Positions 41,432 to 50,075 of a DNA stretch of 64,000 bases are shown piece by piece (position 1 is the stretch's first letter; every line of letters begins with the position of its first letter). Both the position numbers and the translations under genes were made by a program. This DNA is from Actinomyces sp. oral taxon 170 str. F0386 (GTDB taxonomy: Bacteria > Actinomycetota > Actinomycetes > Actinomycetales > Actinomycetaceae), in NCBI RefSeq assembly GCF_000195595.1, contig NZ_GL882511.1, positions 1-64,000 on the forward strand. The letters run 5' to 3'. The notes beneath the pieces were generated by a model, which was not told the DNA's origin, did not search any database, and was given only the letters and a program-made list of their open reading frames with translations.

Positions 41432-42397
41432 GTGAGCTCGTGTCCCCTCCCCGTCTCCGACTCCGTCCAACGGCCCGTCCCCGTCACCGACCCCGACCAC
41501 CGGCCCGCACCCGTCACCCACGGCCCCGACGACGTCGCCCTCGTCTTCGAGAGCGGCGGCATGCGCGGTGCCTACACGGCCGGCCTCGTGCGCGTCATGC
41601 TGGAGGCCGGGCTCTCCTTCCCCTGGGTCGGCGGCATCTCCGCGGGCTGCACGAACACCTGCAACTTCGTCTCCCGTGACACCTGGCGCACCCGCGAGGC
41701 CTATCTGGGCCTGACCACCGACCCGAAGGCCGGCGGCTGGGGCAGCTTCGTGACCGGCAAGGGCTACTTCAACTCCGAGCACATCTACCTGCACACCTCC
41801 GCGCCGGACGAGTCCATCCCCTTCGACTGGGAGACCTTCGCCGCCTCACCGGCCACGGTGCGCCTGGGTGCCTTCCGCTGCGACACCGGTGAGGAGGTCT
41901 ACTGGGGCCTGGAGGACATGCCCGCCATGGACGACCTGCTGGTGCGGGCCCGGGCATCGTCGTCGATGCCGGTGCTCATGCCCATGGTCGAGGTCGACGG
42001 TGCCCCCTACGTGGACGGCGCCGTCGGGCCCACCGGCGGGTTCGCGATCGACGCCGCCCGCGCCGACGGCTACAATAAGCTCCTCGTGGCCATGACCCGC
42101 CCCGAGGGCTACCGCAAACCGCCCATGCGGCGCCACGAGATCGAGGTCCTTCATCGTCTCTACGCCCGCTACCCGGCCCTCGTCCAGGCCGTCATCGATC
42201 GGCCCGAGAACTACAACCGCACCGTCGACGAGCTGGAACGGCTGCGCAGCCAGGGACGCGTCTACCTCTTCCGGCCTGAGCGCATGCCCATCGCCAACGG
42301 CGAGCTGCGCTACGACCGCATCGTCACCGCCTTCGAGGCCGGCCTGGCCCAGGCCCGCCGCGAGCTGCCCGCCATCGAGGCCTTTCTCGCGAGCTGA
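41432..42397 (+). CDS. Patatin-like phospholipase family protein
   Basis: The 321-residue protein carries the patatin serine hydrolase elements. The oxyanion loop is ESGGMRGAYTAG, the nucleophile elbow is GGISAG (GxSxG), and the catalytic Asp is in YVDGAVGPTGG. YckF/RssA-type relatives hydrolyse acyl esters. The N-terminal ~35 residues are low-complexity; GTG 41432 is the most likely start, but the ribosome-binding site is weak. It is convergent with the Nudix gene two bases away. Confidence 0.85.
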   Translation: MSSCPLPVSDSVQRPVPVTDPDHRPAPVTHGPDDVALVFESGGMRGAYTAGLVRVMLEAGLSFPWVGGISAGCTNTCNFVSRDTWRTREAYLGLTTDPKAGGWGSFVTGKGYFNSEHIYLHTSAPDESIPFDWETFAASPATVRLGAFRCDTGEEVYWGLEDMPAMDDLLVRARASSSMPVLMPMVEVDGAPYVDGAVGPTGGFAIDAARADGYNKLLVAMTRPEGYRKPPMRRHEIEVLHRLYARYPALVQAVIDRPENYNRTVDELERLRSQGRVYLFRPERMPIANGELRYDRIVTAFEAGLAQARRELPAIEAFLAS

Positions 42398-42399
42398 GG

Positions 42400-42990
42400 T
42401 CAGTGCGGCAGGGCGACGCCGTAGCGGGCGATGTCCTGGCCGGCGTCGAAGCCGAAGGTGGTGATCGAGGGCACCGGCCTCTCGCCGTCGAGGGCGCCGG
42501 CCAGAAGGGTCAGGACGTAGCGCTCATGGGGCGGCACCGGATCGGGCGGGTCGGTCAGCGGGAACCAGCGCAGGCCCGCGTTCTTGGACGGCTCGCGCAC
42601 GGCCGGCGTGCCCTCCCAGGCGCGCAGCGTGAAGAACAGGTCGACGCGCTGCTCCAGGGCCGCACCGCCCAGGTCATTGGTGCGGTGCATCGCCGTCAGC
42701 GGGATCAGGTCCTCGGCCGTCGCGCGGACGCCCAGCTCCTCGCAGGTCTCGCGCAGGGCCGTCTCGACGACGCTCTCGGCGGCCTCGACGTGGCCGGAGG
42801 CCCCGCAGGCCCAGTGCCCGTCCATGTACCCGGTGTTCCGCCGCAGCTGGAGGAGCACCTGGGTCGAGGCACTCGCTGGCCCGATCACTGACCCGTCCGT
42901 CGGCTCGGGCTGACTGGCCGGGCCGCTGGGATCGGGGCGCAGGAGGTAGACGTAGGCGGCGGGAACGAGGGTGAAGGAGTGGACGGCCAT
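42400..42990 (-). CDS. Nudix hydrolase
   Basis: The 196-residue protein has an intact Nudix box, GHVEAAESVVETALRETCEELG (given from positions ~65 to 86; key residues G, E, RE, EE). It would hydrolyse a nucleoside diphosphate derivative. A GTG three codons upstream (42999) is an alternative start. It ends two bases from the convergent patatin gene. Confidence 0.88.
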   Translation of the reverse strand: MAVHSFTLVPAAYVYLLRPDPSGPASQPEPTDGSVIGPASASTQVLLQLRRNTGYMDGHWACGASGHVEAAESVVETALRETCEELGVRATAEDLIPLTAMHRTNDLGGAALEQRVDLFFTLRAWEGTPAVREPSKNAGLRWFPLTDPPDPVPPHERYVLTLLAGALDGERPVPSITTFGFDAGQDIARYGVALPH

Positions 42991-43377
42991 GGTCGACACC
43001 GTAGACCAGGGGCACTACCGGGCGCGGGAGGGGAACAACGCCGGGGAGAAGTAATGGGATACCGAGGGCGAGGATTCATGAAACCATCAGGAAGTTAGGC
43101 GATGCTCCCACACAGTCAGTCATCAATGGCCGTCCGTGGAAACCCCGCAGCGTGCTCGCCGTGGGAACTGCGTGATTCGCTCCGCGGTAACGCTGCCGGT
43201 TCGGCGTCGGGCAACTAGGCTTCTACCTGGGGCGACGGGAGACCGTGGGCCCAGCCCGCGAATCCGGTTCCACTGCCGATCGCCAGCTATCGACACGATC
43301 AATGATGACCGATGCCGACCTGAGCATGATCGACACCCCGTTGATGACGACAGATAACGCTGCCTGAGGAGGACCCG
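42991..43377. other. Intergenic region between divergent genes
   Basis: These bases separate the Nudix gene from the alpha/beta hydrolase gene. I see no gene or clear repeat, only the hydrolase ribosome-binding site GAGGAGG just before 43378. Confidence 0.5.
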
Positions 43378-44394
43378 ATGCAGACCAGCCTTACTCGGCT
43401 CACGGCCGACGATGGAACGCGTCTGGTCGTGCACATCTGGCTCCCCGAGTGGCTCATCGACGGCTCCCTGCTGGTGGCCGACGCCTCTGACGATGCTGCC
43501 GGCGTCCGCACCATGGTGTCGGCCCGGCCGCAGATGGAGGGGGCCGCCCGCCCCCGGGGCATCATCGTCATCGCCCACGGCATGGCCGAGCACGCCTCGC
43601 GCTACGCCCGCTTCGCCGCCTCCGCGGTGGAGGAGGGGTACGCGGTCCTGGCCGAGGACCACCGCGGTCACGGAGCCACGGCCGCCCCCGACGGCTTCGG
43701 CTTCGTCGCCGAGCAGGATGGTTGGGACACGGTCATGGCCGACATGAGCACCGTCCTGGACGCGGCCCGGCGGGCCTGGCCCGGCATTCCCGTCTTCCTC
43801 GTGGGCCACTCCTGGGGGTCCTTCCTGGCCCGGGACCTGGCCGCGCGCCGTGGTCACGACCTGGCCGGCCTCATCCTGCTGGGCACCGGCGCGGGAATCG
43901 GCGCGCTGACCGGCCCGGCCACGGCGATCTGTGCCGGACAGTCCCGGCTGCGTGGCCCGCGTCGCCCCTCCCGGCTGCTCAACGCGCTCGCCTTCGGCCC
44001 CTACCAGCGTCATTTCGCCCCCAACCGCACCGAGGCCGACTGGATCAGTCGGGATCCCAATGAGGTCGACCGCTACGTCGCGGACCCCTGGTGCGGGTTC
44101 GTGTGCAGCGCCAGCTTCTTCCACGACCTCGTGGCCGGGCAGGGCGTCGTCAATACCGCTTCTCACGCCGCCGCGGTGCCCGCGGAGCTGCCCATGCTCC
44201 TGGCCTCCGGCGACCGGGATCCGGTCGGTGCCATGGGGCGGGGCGTCCAGAGGGCCGCCACGCTCTACCGCCGCGCCGGCGTGCGGGAGGTCTCCGTCAT
44301 CCTCTACCCGGGCGGGCGCCACGAGCTCCTCAACGAGACCAACCGGGACCAGGTCACCGGAGACATCCTCACCTGGATCGACGGCCACCTGTGA
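43378..44394 (+). CDS. Alpha/beta hydrolase (monoacylglycerol lipase-like)
   Basis: This 338-residue serine hydrolase has IVIAHGMAEHASRYARFA (oxyanion region), VLAEDHRGHGATA, and the nucleophile elbow VGHSWGSF (Ser near residue 146). LLASGDRDPVGAMGRGVQ carries the acid Asp, and LYPGGRHELLNE carries the catalytic His. These spacings fit lysophospholipase/monoacylglycerol lipase enzymes. There is no signal peptide. GAGGAGG supports the ATG. An extra insertion around residues 25-55 precedes the fold. Confidence 0.88.
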   Translation: MQTSLTRLTADDGTRLVVHIWLPEWLIDGSLLVADASDDAAGVRTMVSARPQMEGAARPRGIIVIAHGMAEHASRYARFAASAVEEGYAVLAEDHRGHGATAAPDGFGFVAEQDGWDTVMADMSTVLDAARRAWPGIPVFLVGHSWGSFLARDLAARRGHDLAGLILLGTGAGIGALTGPATAICAGQSRLRGPRRPSRLLNALAFGPYQRHFAPNRTEADWISRDPNEVDRYVADPWCGFVCSASFFHDLVAGQGVVNTASHAAAVPAELPMLLASGDRDPVGAMGRGVQRAATLYRRAGVREVSVILYPGGRHELLNETNRDQVTGDILTWIDGHL

Positions 44395-44534
44395 GGACTG
44401 TGAAAACCACCTATCTGGTGTGGTCGCGACGGGGAGCACCCTGGCATTCTTTGTAGATTTCCTCCAAATGGTGGTGGGGTGCTTCGGCATGATCCGGTCG
44501 TTTGTGACGCCGTCCGTGCCCGTAGGGTTGAGGC

Positions 44535-45143
44535 ATGACCACGAACTCCTCCACCTCCGCCACCGGTTCCACCGCCGACGCCCTCTCCGCTGACGGTGCC
44601 GTCAGCCCCGCTCTTGCCCGCGTCCGTGAGGCAGGACTGGTCCTGGCCGGCACTGTTGCTCTCATCCTCATCGGCCAGATCACCATCCCCCTGCCCTTCA
44701 CTCCCGTGCCGATCTCCATGGGCACCTTCGCCGCCCTCGGTGTCGGCGCCGTCCTCGGCTCGCGTCGAGGTGCCCTGTCCGCCCTGCTCCTCGGTGCCCT
44801 GGCCGCCGTGGGTGCTCCGGTCCTGGGGGGCTGGACCGGTGGCGTCGGCGTCACCTTCGGCTACGTCGTCGGCTACATCCTTATCGCCACCATCGCCGGG
44901 CGCGCTGCGAGCGTCTGGTCGAACCACTCCGGCTCGACCGTCAGCCGGGTCGCCACCGGCATCGGCCTCATGCTCCTGGCCTCCGCCTCGGTGTACGTAC
45001 CCGGCGTCGTCTGGCTGAAGATCGCCACCGGTGCCAACTGGGGGGCAACCCTGAGCATGGGACTGGTCCCCTTTATCATTGGCGACGTCCTCAAGTCCCT
45101 GGTCGCCACCGGTCTGCTGCCCGTGCGCGGCAGGCTTCACTGA
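44535..45143 (+). CDS. bioY: Biotin transporter BioY
   Basis: The 202-residue membrane protein is the substrate-specific S-component of the biotin ECF transporter. After a short hydrophilic N-terminus it has six hydrophobic segments and the BioY signatures TIPLPFTPVPISMGTFAALGVGAVLGSRRG (split near 52-80), APVLGGWTGGVGVTFGYVVGY, and MGLVPFIIGDVLKSLVA. No bioM/bioN energising genes are adjacent, so it must share a module elsewhere or act alone. No biotin-operator-like palindrome is evident upstream. Confidence 0.93.
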   Translation: MTTNSSTSATGSTADALSADGAVSPALARVREAGLVLAGTVALILIGQITIPLPFTPVPISMGTFAALGVGAVLGSRRGALSALLLGALAAVGAPVLGGWTGGVGVTFGYVVGYILIATIAGRAASVWSNHSGSTVSRVATGIGLMLLASASVYVPGVVWLKIATGANWGATLSMGLVPFIIGDVLKSLVATGLLPVRGRLH

Positions 45144-45258
45144 CCGTCCCGTCCTCATAGTTCTGGCCCTCAGCGTGCCCCGTCGAGCTCTCCTCCCGGC
45201 GGGGCACGCGGGCCTCAAGGCCCGCTTCGGGACAGTCGTCGCGGGTTAGAGTGCCCGT

Positions 45259-46371
45259 ATGAGTCAGCCCGAAAGGCGGGCCGCACCCGTTTTGTCCGTC
45301 ATGGACATGGTCCCCGTCAGCGCCGGTCGCGGCCGCACCGATGCCCTCACCGACATGATCGCCCTCGCTCGAGCCGCCGACGCCGCCGGCTACGAGCGCT
45401 ACTGGCTGGCCGAGCACCACGGCTCCGCCACGTACCTGTCGTCGGCGACCATCGTCCTCATGGGGCAGGTCCTGGCGGCCACCGAACACCTCGGCGTCGC
45501 CTCGGGCGGGATCATGTTGCCCAACCACGCCCCGCTCGTCGTCGCCGAGCAGATCGGCACCCTGGCCACCCTCTACCCCGGCCGAGTCGATCTGGGGCTG
45601 GGGCGCGCCCCGGGCACGGACCGGCGCACGGCCGCCGCGCTGCGCCGCGGAGCCTCCGACCCGCGCCACTTCGCCGAGGAGATCCTTGAGATCCTCACCT
45701 ACCTCGGCGACGAGTCGGCCCCGGGCCCCCATGCGGTTCCCGGCTCCCTCCTCCTGGGATCCCCCGGCGCCCTCGACGACGACGCCCGCGGTGCCGGGAC
45801 CGATGGTCCACGGGTCAGGGCCATCCCGGGCGAGGGCACCCACCCGACCGTCTGGGTGCTCGGCTCCTCCGTCAATGGCGCGCGCGTGGCCGGGAGGCTC
45901 GGACTGCCCTTCGCCGTCGCCTCACACTTCGCCCCGGTCCAGGCCGAGGCCGCCATCGCCACCTACCGCTCAGTCCTCGAGTCCCAGGCGGAAGGCGCTC
46001 AAGGAGTCCAGGGTGCTCCGCGGGTCGCGGCCGCCGTCAACGTCATGGTGGCCCCCAGCGAGGACGAGGCCCGCCTCCTGTTCAGCACCGCCATGGCCGC
46101 CGCCGCCCGCATCGTCGGCAACCGGCCCGGCCCCCTCGACCCGCCCACCTCCGATCCGCAGGCCTGGCGCACCCACGCGCCCGGCAGGGAGGACGCCGTC
46201 GAGGCCGCCATGTCCCTGTCCTTCGTCGGAACGGCCGACGATGTCGCCGCCCGCCTGAGCGAACAGGCTGCTCGGTGGGACCTCGACGAGATCCTCGTGG
46301 TCACCCACGCCCACGACCCGGCTCTGCGGCGTCGTTCCTACGAGCTTCTCGCCGAGGCCTGGTATGCCTGA
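45259..46371 (+). CDS. LLM-class flavin-dependent oxidoreductase (MsnO8-like)
   Basis: This 370-residue luciferase-like flavoprotein contains LSVMDMVPVSAGRGRTDALTD at the N-terminus, YERYWLAEHHGSATYLSS, GVASGGIMLPNHAPLVVAEQ, and RVDLGLGRAPGTD, the hallmark order of the MsnO8-type subgroup. A Gly/Asp-rich insertion of ~25 residues (DDDARGAGTDGPRVRA) is unusual. The substrate is unknown. It lies upstream of the oligopeptide ABC operon but is separated by ~160 bases. Confidence 0.9.
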   Translation: MSQPERRAAPVLSVMDMVPVSAGRGRTDALTDMIALARAADAAGYERYWLAEHHGSATYLSSATIVLMGQVLAATEHLGVASGGIMLPNHAPLVVAEQIGTLATLYPGRVDLGLGRAPGTDRRTAAALRRGASDPRHFAEEILEILTYLGDESAPGPHAVPGSLLLGSPGALDDDARGAGTDGPRVRAIPGEGTHPTVWVLGSSVNGARVAGRLGLPFAVASHFAPVQAEAAIATYRSVLESQAEGAQGVQGAPRVAAAVNVMVAPSEDEARLLFSTAMAAAARIVGNRPGPLDPPTSDPQAWRTHAPGREDAVEAAMSLSFVGTADDVAARLSEQAARWDLDEILVVTHAHDPALRRRSYELLAEAWYA

Positions 46372-46533
46372 GCAACCTCTTTCCCACGCCTCCTACATGT
46401 ATCCGCATGTCGATTCTGTTTCCTTGTTGGACGTAGGATCTTCGCTCATGGACGGCGCCTGAGCACCCCAGGGCGCCTGACACCCCGTGTCCCAGTGACA
46501 GTCCCAGTCAGTTCCATGCCCCATGGAGGTCGC

Positions 46534-48159
46534 ATGAACAACGCCCTGACAGTGTCGCGCCGCAGTTTTGGGCTCGGCGCGGCCGCCTTCGGCCTGCTCC
46601 TGGTCTCAGGATGCTCGCGCGGATCAAGCTCGGGCGGAGGAGGCCTGGGCAACGGCAGCGGCAAGCTGACTCTGGCCTACAACTCCGACGGCCCCAACAA
46701 GACCTGGGCCGAGGCCGTGTGCCACTCGGTGTCCAACGTCCTGGGCATCACCATGGAGCCCCTGCCAGTGGCCCAGTTCTCCGAGATGCGCGCAGCCATC
46801 ACCAAGCACACCCTCCTGGGCGCCTTCCGCAGCGGCTGGTCGGCCGACTACCCGTCCCTCGAGAACTTCCTCAACGCCACCTTCCAGACCGGTGCCAGCG
46901 CCAACGACTCCCAGTACTCCTCGAAGACCTTCGACGACCTCCTGGTCCAGGCGGCGGCCGCCACCGATCCCGAGACCGCCTACGGCTACTTCCGCCAGGC
47001 CCAGTCCCAGCTCTTCGCCGACCTGCCCGGCATCCCGCTGTGGTACCAGAACGGGTTCGGCGGCTACTCCCACAACGCCTCCGACGTCGACTTCGACTGG
47101 AGGGCCGTCCCGGTCTACGAGGAGGCCCGATCCAGCGCCAACGACGGCGTCATCCTGGCCAACAGCACGGAGCCCCAGAACTCCCTGCTGCCCACCAACA
47201 CCAACGGGATCGGCGGTGGGCGCGTCCTCGACCTGATCTACGCCGGCCTGGTCCGCTACGACAAGGACGGCAAGGTCATCAACGAGGTCGCCTCCTCCAT
47301 CGAGACCGAGGACAACCAGCACTTCACGATCACCCTCAAACCGGGCTGGACCTTCTCCGACGGGAGCCCGGTGACATCCGACTCCTTCATCAAGGCCTGG
47401 AAGTTCGGGGCGCTGCTGTCCAACGCCCAGCTCGGCTCCTCCTTCTTCGAACGGATCAAGGGCTTCTCCTACGACGAGGACTCCGAGCTGACCGGGCTGA
47501 CCAAGGTCGACAACCTCACCTTCACGGTCGAGCTGACCGCCCCGGCGTCGGACTTCAAGATCAGCCTGGGCCACTACGCCTACTACCCGATGCCGGACTC
47601 CGCCTTCAAGGACATGAAGGCCTACGGCGCCAAGCCGGTGGGCAATGGCCCCTACCGGCTCATCTCCTGGGACCACGACAGCCGGATCGTCATGGAGCCC
47701 AACCCCGCCTACGCCGGCGGACGCACCGTGGCGAACAAGGGCGTCACCTTCAAGCTGTACACGAGCTACGACTCGGTCTACAACGACCTGCTGGCAGGCG
47801 CCATCGACATCGCTGACGCCGTCCCCGACTCCTTCCTGCCCATTTTCCAGAAGCAGCTGGGCGAGCGCGCCATCAACAAGCCGGCCGCCTACTTCCAGGG
47901 GCTCGCCATCGACGTCACTCACGAGCACTGGAAGATGGACGAGGAGGGGCGCGCCCGTCGCGCCGCCATCTGCCGGGCCATCGACCGCGATCTCATCTGC
48001 GACAAGCTCTACTACGGCACCCGCACGCCCGCCAAGGACTTCACCGCTCCTACCGTTGCGGGCTGGACCGCCGAGGTGCCAGGCAACGAGGTCCTCACCT
48101 ACGACCCGGACGAGGCCAGACGCCTGTGGGCGCGGGCCGAGGCCATCTCCACGTTCTGA
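46534..48159 (+). CDS. Oligopeptide ABC substrate-binding lipoprotein with circularly permuted lobe order
   Basis: This 541-residue SBP_bac_5-family protein captures peptides for the permeases encoded downstream. The signal SRRSFGLGAAAFGLLLVSGC combines a twin-Arg-like motif and a lipobox (Cys27). Residues ~44-195 (KLTLAYNSDG, FRSGWSADYPSLENFL, DLPGIPLWYQNGF, FDWRAVPVYEE) match what is normally the C-terminal portion of the family. Residues ~203-541 (GVILANSTEPQNSLLP, VASSIETEDNQHFTITLKPG, VGNGPYRLISWD, YDPDEARRLWARAE) match the normal N-terminal portion and stop where the other piece should follow. No piece appears missing. The operon context is normal and codon use is uniform. ATG 46534 follows GGAGGT. 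Confidence 0.85.
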   Translation: MNNALTVSRRSFGLGAAAFGLLLVSGCSRGSSSGGGGLGNGSGKLTLAYNSDGPNKTWAEAVCHSVSNVLGITMEPLPVAQFSEMRAAITKHTLLGAFRSGWSADYPSLENFLNATFQTGASANDSQYSSKTFDDLLVQAAAATDPETAYGYFRQAQSQLFADLPGIPLWYQNGFGGYSHNASDVDFDWRAVPVYEEARSSANDGVILANSTEPQNSLLPTNTNGIGGGRVLDLIYAGLVRYDKDGKVINEVASSIETEDNQHFTITLKPGWTFSDGSPVTSDSFIKAWKFGALLSNAQLGSSFFERIKGFSYDEDSELTGLTKVDNLTFTVELTAPASDFKISLGHYAYYPMPDSAFKDMKAYGAKPVGNGPYRLISWDHDSRIVMEPNPAYAGGRTVANKGVTFKLYTSYDSVYNDLLAGAIDIADAVPDSFLPIFQKQLGERAINKPAAYFQGLAIDVTHEHWKMDEEGRARRAAICRAIDRDLICDKLYYGTRTPAKDFTAPTVAGWTAEVPGNEVLTYDPDEARRLWARAEAISTF

Positions 48160-48175
48160 TCGGAAGGAAGTGGAC

Positions 48176-49105
48176 ATGCTTCGTTACGTCTCACGCAGGC
48201 TGCTGCAGATGGTCCCGGTGTTCTTCGGGGCCACGCTGCTCATCTACGCAATGGTCTTCGCCCTTCCGGGTGACCCGATCGCCGCGCTCGGGGGCCAGCG
48301 CTCGCTCAGTCCCGAGGTGATCGAGCAGATCAAGGCCGGCTACCACCTCGACAAGCCCTTCATCGTCCAGTACCTGCTCTACCTCAAGGGGCTGTTCACC
48401 CTGGACCTGGGCCAGTCGCTGCGAGGGACCGAGTCCGTCCTCGACGTGCTGGTGCGGGCCTACCCGATCACCATCAAGCTCTCCCTCATGGCACTGGCCT
48501 TCGAGGCCGTCGCGGGCATCGGCTTCGGCCTCATCGCCGGGGTGAGGAAGGGCGGCTGGTTCGACGCCACCGTCCTGGTCCTGTCCCTCGTGGTCATCGC
48601 CGTGCCCACCTTCGTCATCGGTTTCGTCCTGCAGTTCATCATCGGGGTGCGCCTGGGGTGGCTGCCGGTGACCGCCGGTGAGAGCCCCGGTTTCACCGAG
48701 CTCCTCATGCCCGCGGTCGTGCTGGGTGCCGTCTCCTTCGCCTACGTGCTGCGCCTGACCCGCACCGAGGTGGCCGAGAACCTCACTGCCGACCACGTGC
48801 GCACCGCCCGGGCCAGGGGCCTGAGCGGGGCCCGCGTCATGATCGTCCACGTCCTGCGCAACTCCCTGGTCCCGGTCGTCACCTTCCTGGGCGCGGACCT
48901 GGGGGCCCTCATGGGCGGCGCCATCGTCACTGAGGGCATCTTCAACATCAAGGGCGTGGGAGGCACCCTCTACTCCGCCATCATCCGCGGCGACGGCCCC
49001 ATGGTCGTGTCCTTCACCACCGTGCTCGTGCTCGTCTTCATCGTCTCCAACCTCCTGGTGGACCTGCTCTACGCCGCCCTGGACCCGAGGATCCGCTATG
49101 CCTGA
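48176..49105 (+). CDS. Oligopeptide ABC permease, OppB/DppB type
   Basis: The 309-residue inner-membrane protein has six helices and begins MLRYVSRRLLQMVPVFFGATLLIYAMVFALPGDPI, the invariant DppB/OppB start. The EAA loop (ARARGLSGARVMIVHVLRNSLVPVV) contacts the ATPase. GGAAGGAAG lies before the ATG. It follows the binding-protein gene by 16 bases and overlaps the next permease gene by 8 bases. Confidence 0.93.
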   Translation: MLRYVSRRLLQMVPVFFGATLLIYAMVFALPGDPIAALGGQRSLSPEVIEQIKAGYHLDKPFIVQYLLYLKGLFTLDLGQSLRGTESVLDVLVRAYPITIKLSLMALAFEAVAGIGFGLIAGVRKGGWFDATVLVLSLVVIAVPTFVIGFVLQFIIGVRLGWLPVTAGESPGFTELLMPAVVLGAVSFAYVLRLTRTEVAENLTADHVRTARARGLSGARVMIVHVLRNSLVPVVTFLGADLGALMGGAIVTEGIFNIKGVGGTLYSAIIRGDGPMVVSFTTVLVLVFIVSNLLVDLLYAALDPRIRYA

Positions 49106-50075
49106 GAACACTGCGTCCCCCACGCCCTCCACGCCTGCCGCCGTGCGCCCAGGACAGGAGCGCTTCGTCATCGCCGACGACGAGATCGGCCTGGGCGCCG
49201 TCGACGCCGTCGCCGACGAGTCCGCCCCCGCCTCCGTCTGGCTCGACGCCTGGAGGCAGCTGCGCCGTCGCCCCATCTTCTGGGCGGCCTCCGTACTCAT
49301 CGCCGTCGCCGTGGCCTTCTCGCTCGTCCCCGGCCTCATCGCGCCGCGCGACCCCGGATACTGCACGCTGGTCAACTCCTACCAGGGACCCTCCTGGGCC
49401 CACCCCTTCGGATTCGACATCCAGGGCTGCGACATCTTCGCCCGCACCGTCCACGGCGCCCGGGCCTCAGTGAGCGTGGGCATCTTCACCACCCTTGTCG
49501 TGGTCCTCGTCGGCTCGGCCGTCGGGGCACTGGCCGGATTCTTCGGCGGGTTCTTCGACGCGCTGCTCTCCCGCGTCACCGATATCTTCTTCGCCGTCCC
49601 CTTCGTCCTGGCCGCCATCGTCGTCATGCAGATGTTCCGCAACGACCGCTCGATCCTCACCGTCATCCTGGTCCTGGCCCTGTTCGGCTGGCCGCAGATC
49701 GCCCGCATCACGCGAGGCTCGGTCATGAGCGTCAAGAACGAGGACTACGTGACCGCCTCGCGGGCCCTGGGCTCGGGGCGCATGGCCATGCTGCTGCGTC
49801 ACGTCATGCCCAACGCCGCGGCCCCCATCATCGTGACCGCCACCGTCGAGCTCGGCGTCTTCATCGTCTCGGAGGCCACCTTGAGCTTCCTGGGCATCGG
49901 GCTGCCCTCCTCGGTCGTCTCCTGGGGCGCGGACATCGCGGCCGCCAAGGACGCCCTCAACAGCCACCCGAGCGTCCTGCTCTTCCCCGCCGGCGCGCTG
50001 GCCCTGACCGTGCTCGGCTTCATCATGCTCGGCGACGTCGTCCGCGACGCCCTGGACCCGAAGGCCCGCAAGTGA
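49098..50075 (+). CDS. Oligopeptide ABC permease, OppC/DppC type
   Basis: The 325-residue permease has a ~55-residue hydrophilic N-terminus (FVIADDEIGLGAVDAVADE), a first helix at FWAASVLIAVAVAFSLVPGLIAPRDPG, five more helices, and the EAA motif ASRALGSGRMAMLLRHVMPNAAAPIIV. It pairs with the preceding permease to form the channel. Its end overlaps the ATPase start by four bases (GTGA). Confidence 0.93.
   Translation: MPENTASPTPSTPAAVRPGQERFVIADDEIGLGAVDAVADESAPASVWLDAWRQLRRRPIFWAASVLIAVAVAFSLVPGLIAPRDPGYCTLVNSYQGPSWAHPFGFDIQGCDIFARTVHGARASVSVGIFTTLVVVLVGSAVGALAGFFGGFFDALLSRVTDIFFAVPFVLAAIVVMQMFRNDRSILTVILVLALFGWPQIARITRGSVMSVKNEDYVTASRALGSGRMAMLLRHVMPNAAAPIIVTATVELGVFIVSEATLSFLGIGLPSSVVSWGADIAAAKDALNSHPSVLLFPAGALALTVLGFIMLGDVVRDALDPKARK

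Noticed and set aside
44395-44534. Biotin-responsive operator or riboswitch before bioY
   Set aside because: No convincing palindrome or conserved leader structure is visible in the 140-base gap.
46624-48177. 517-codon minus-strand frame opposite the binding-protein gene
   Set aside because: Repetitive Gly/Val/Asp/Glu antisense composition. I also considered whether it could make the permuted binding protein a non-coding shadow, but the plus-strand product has a lipobox, family motifs and operon context.
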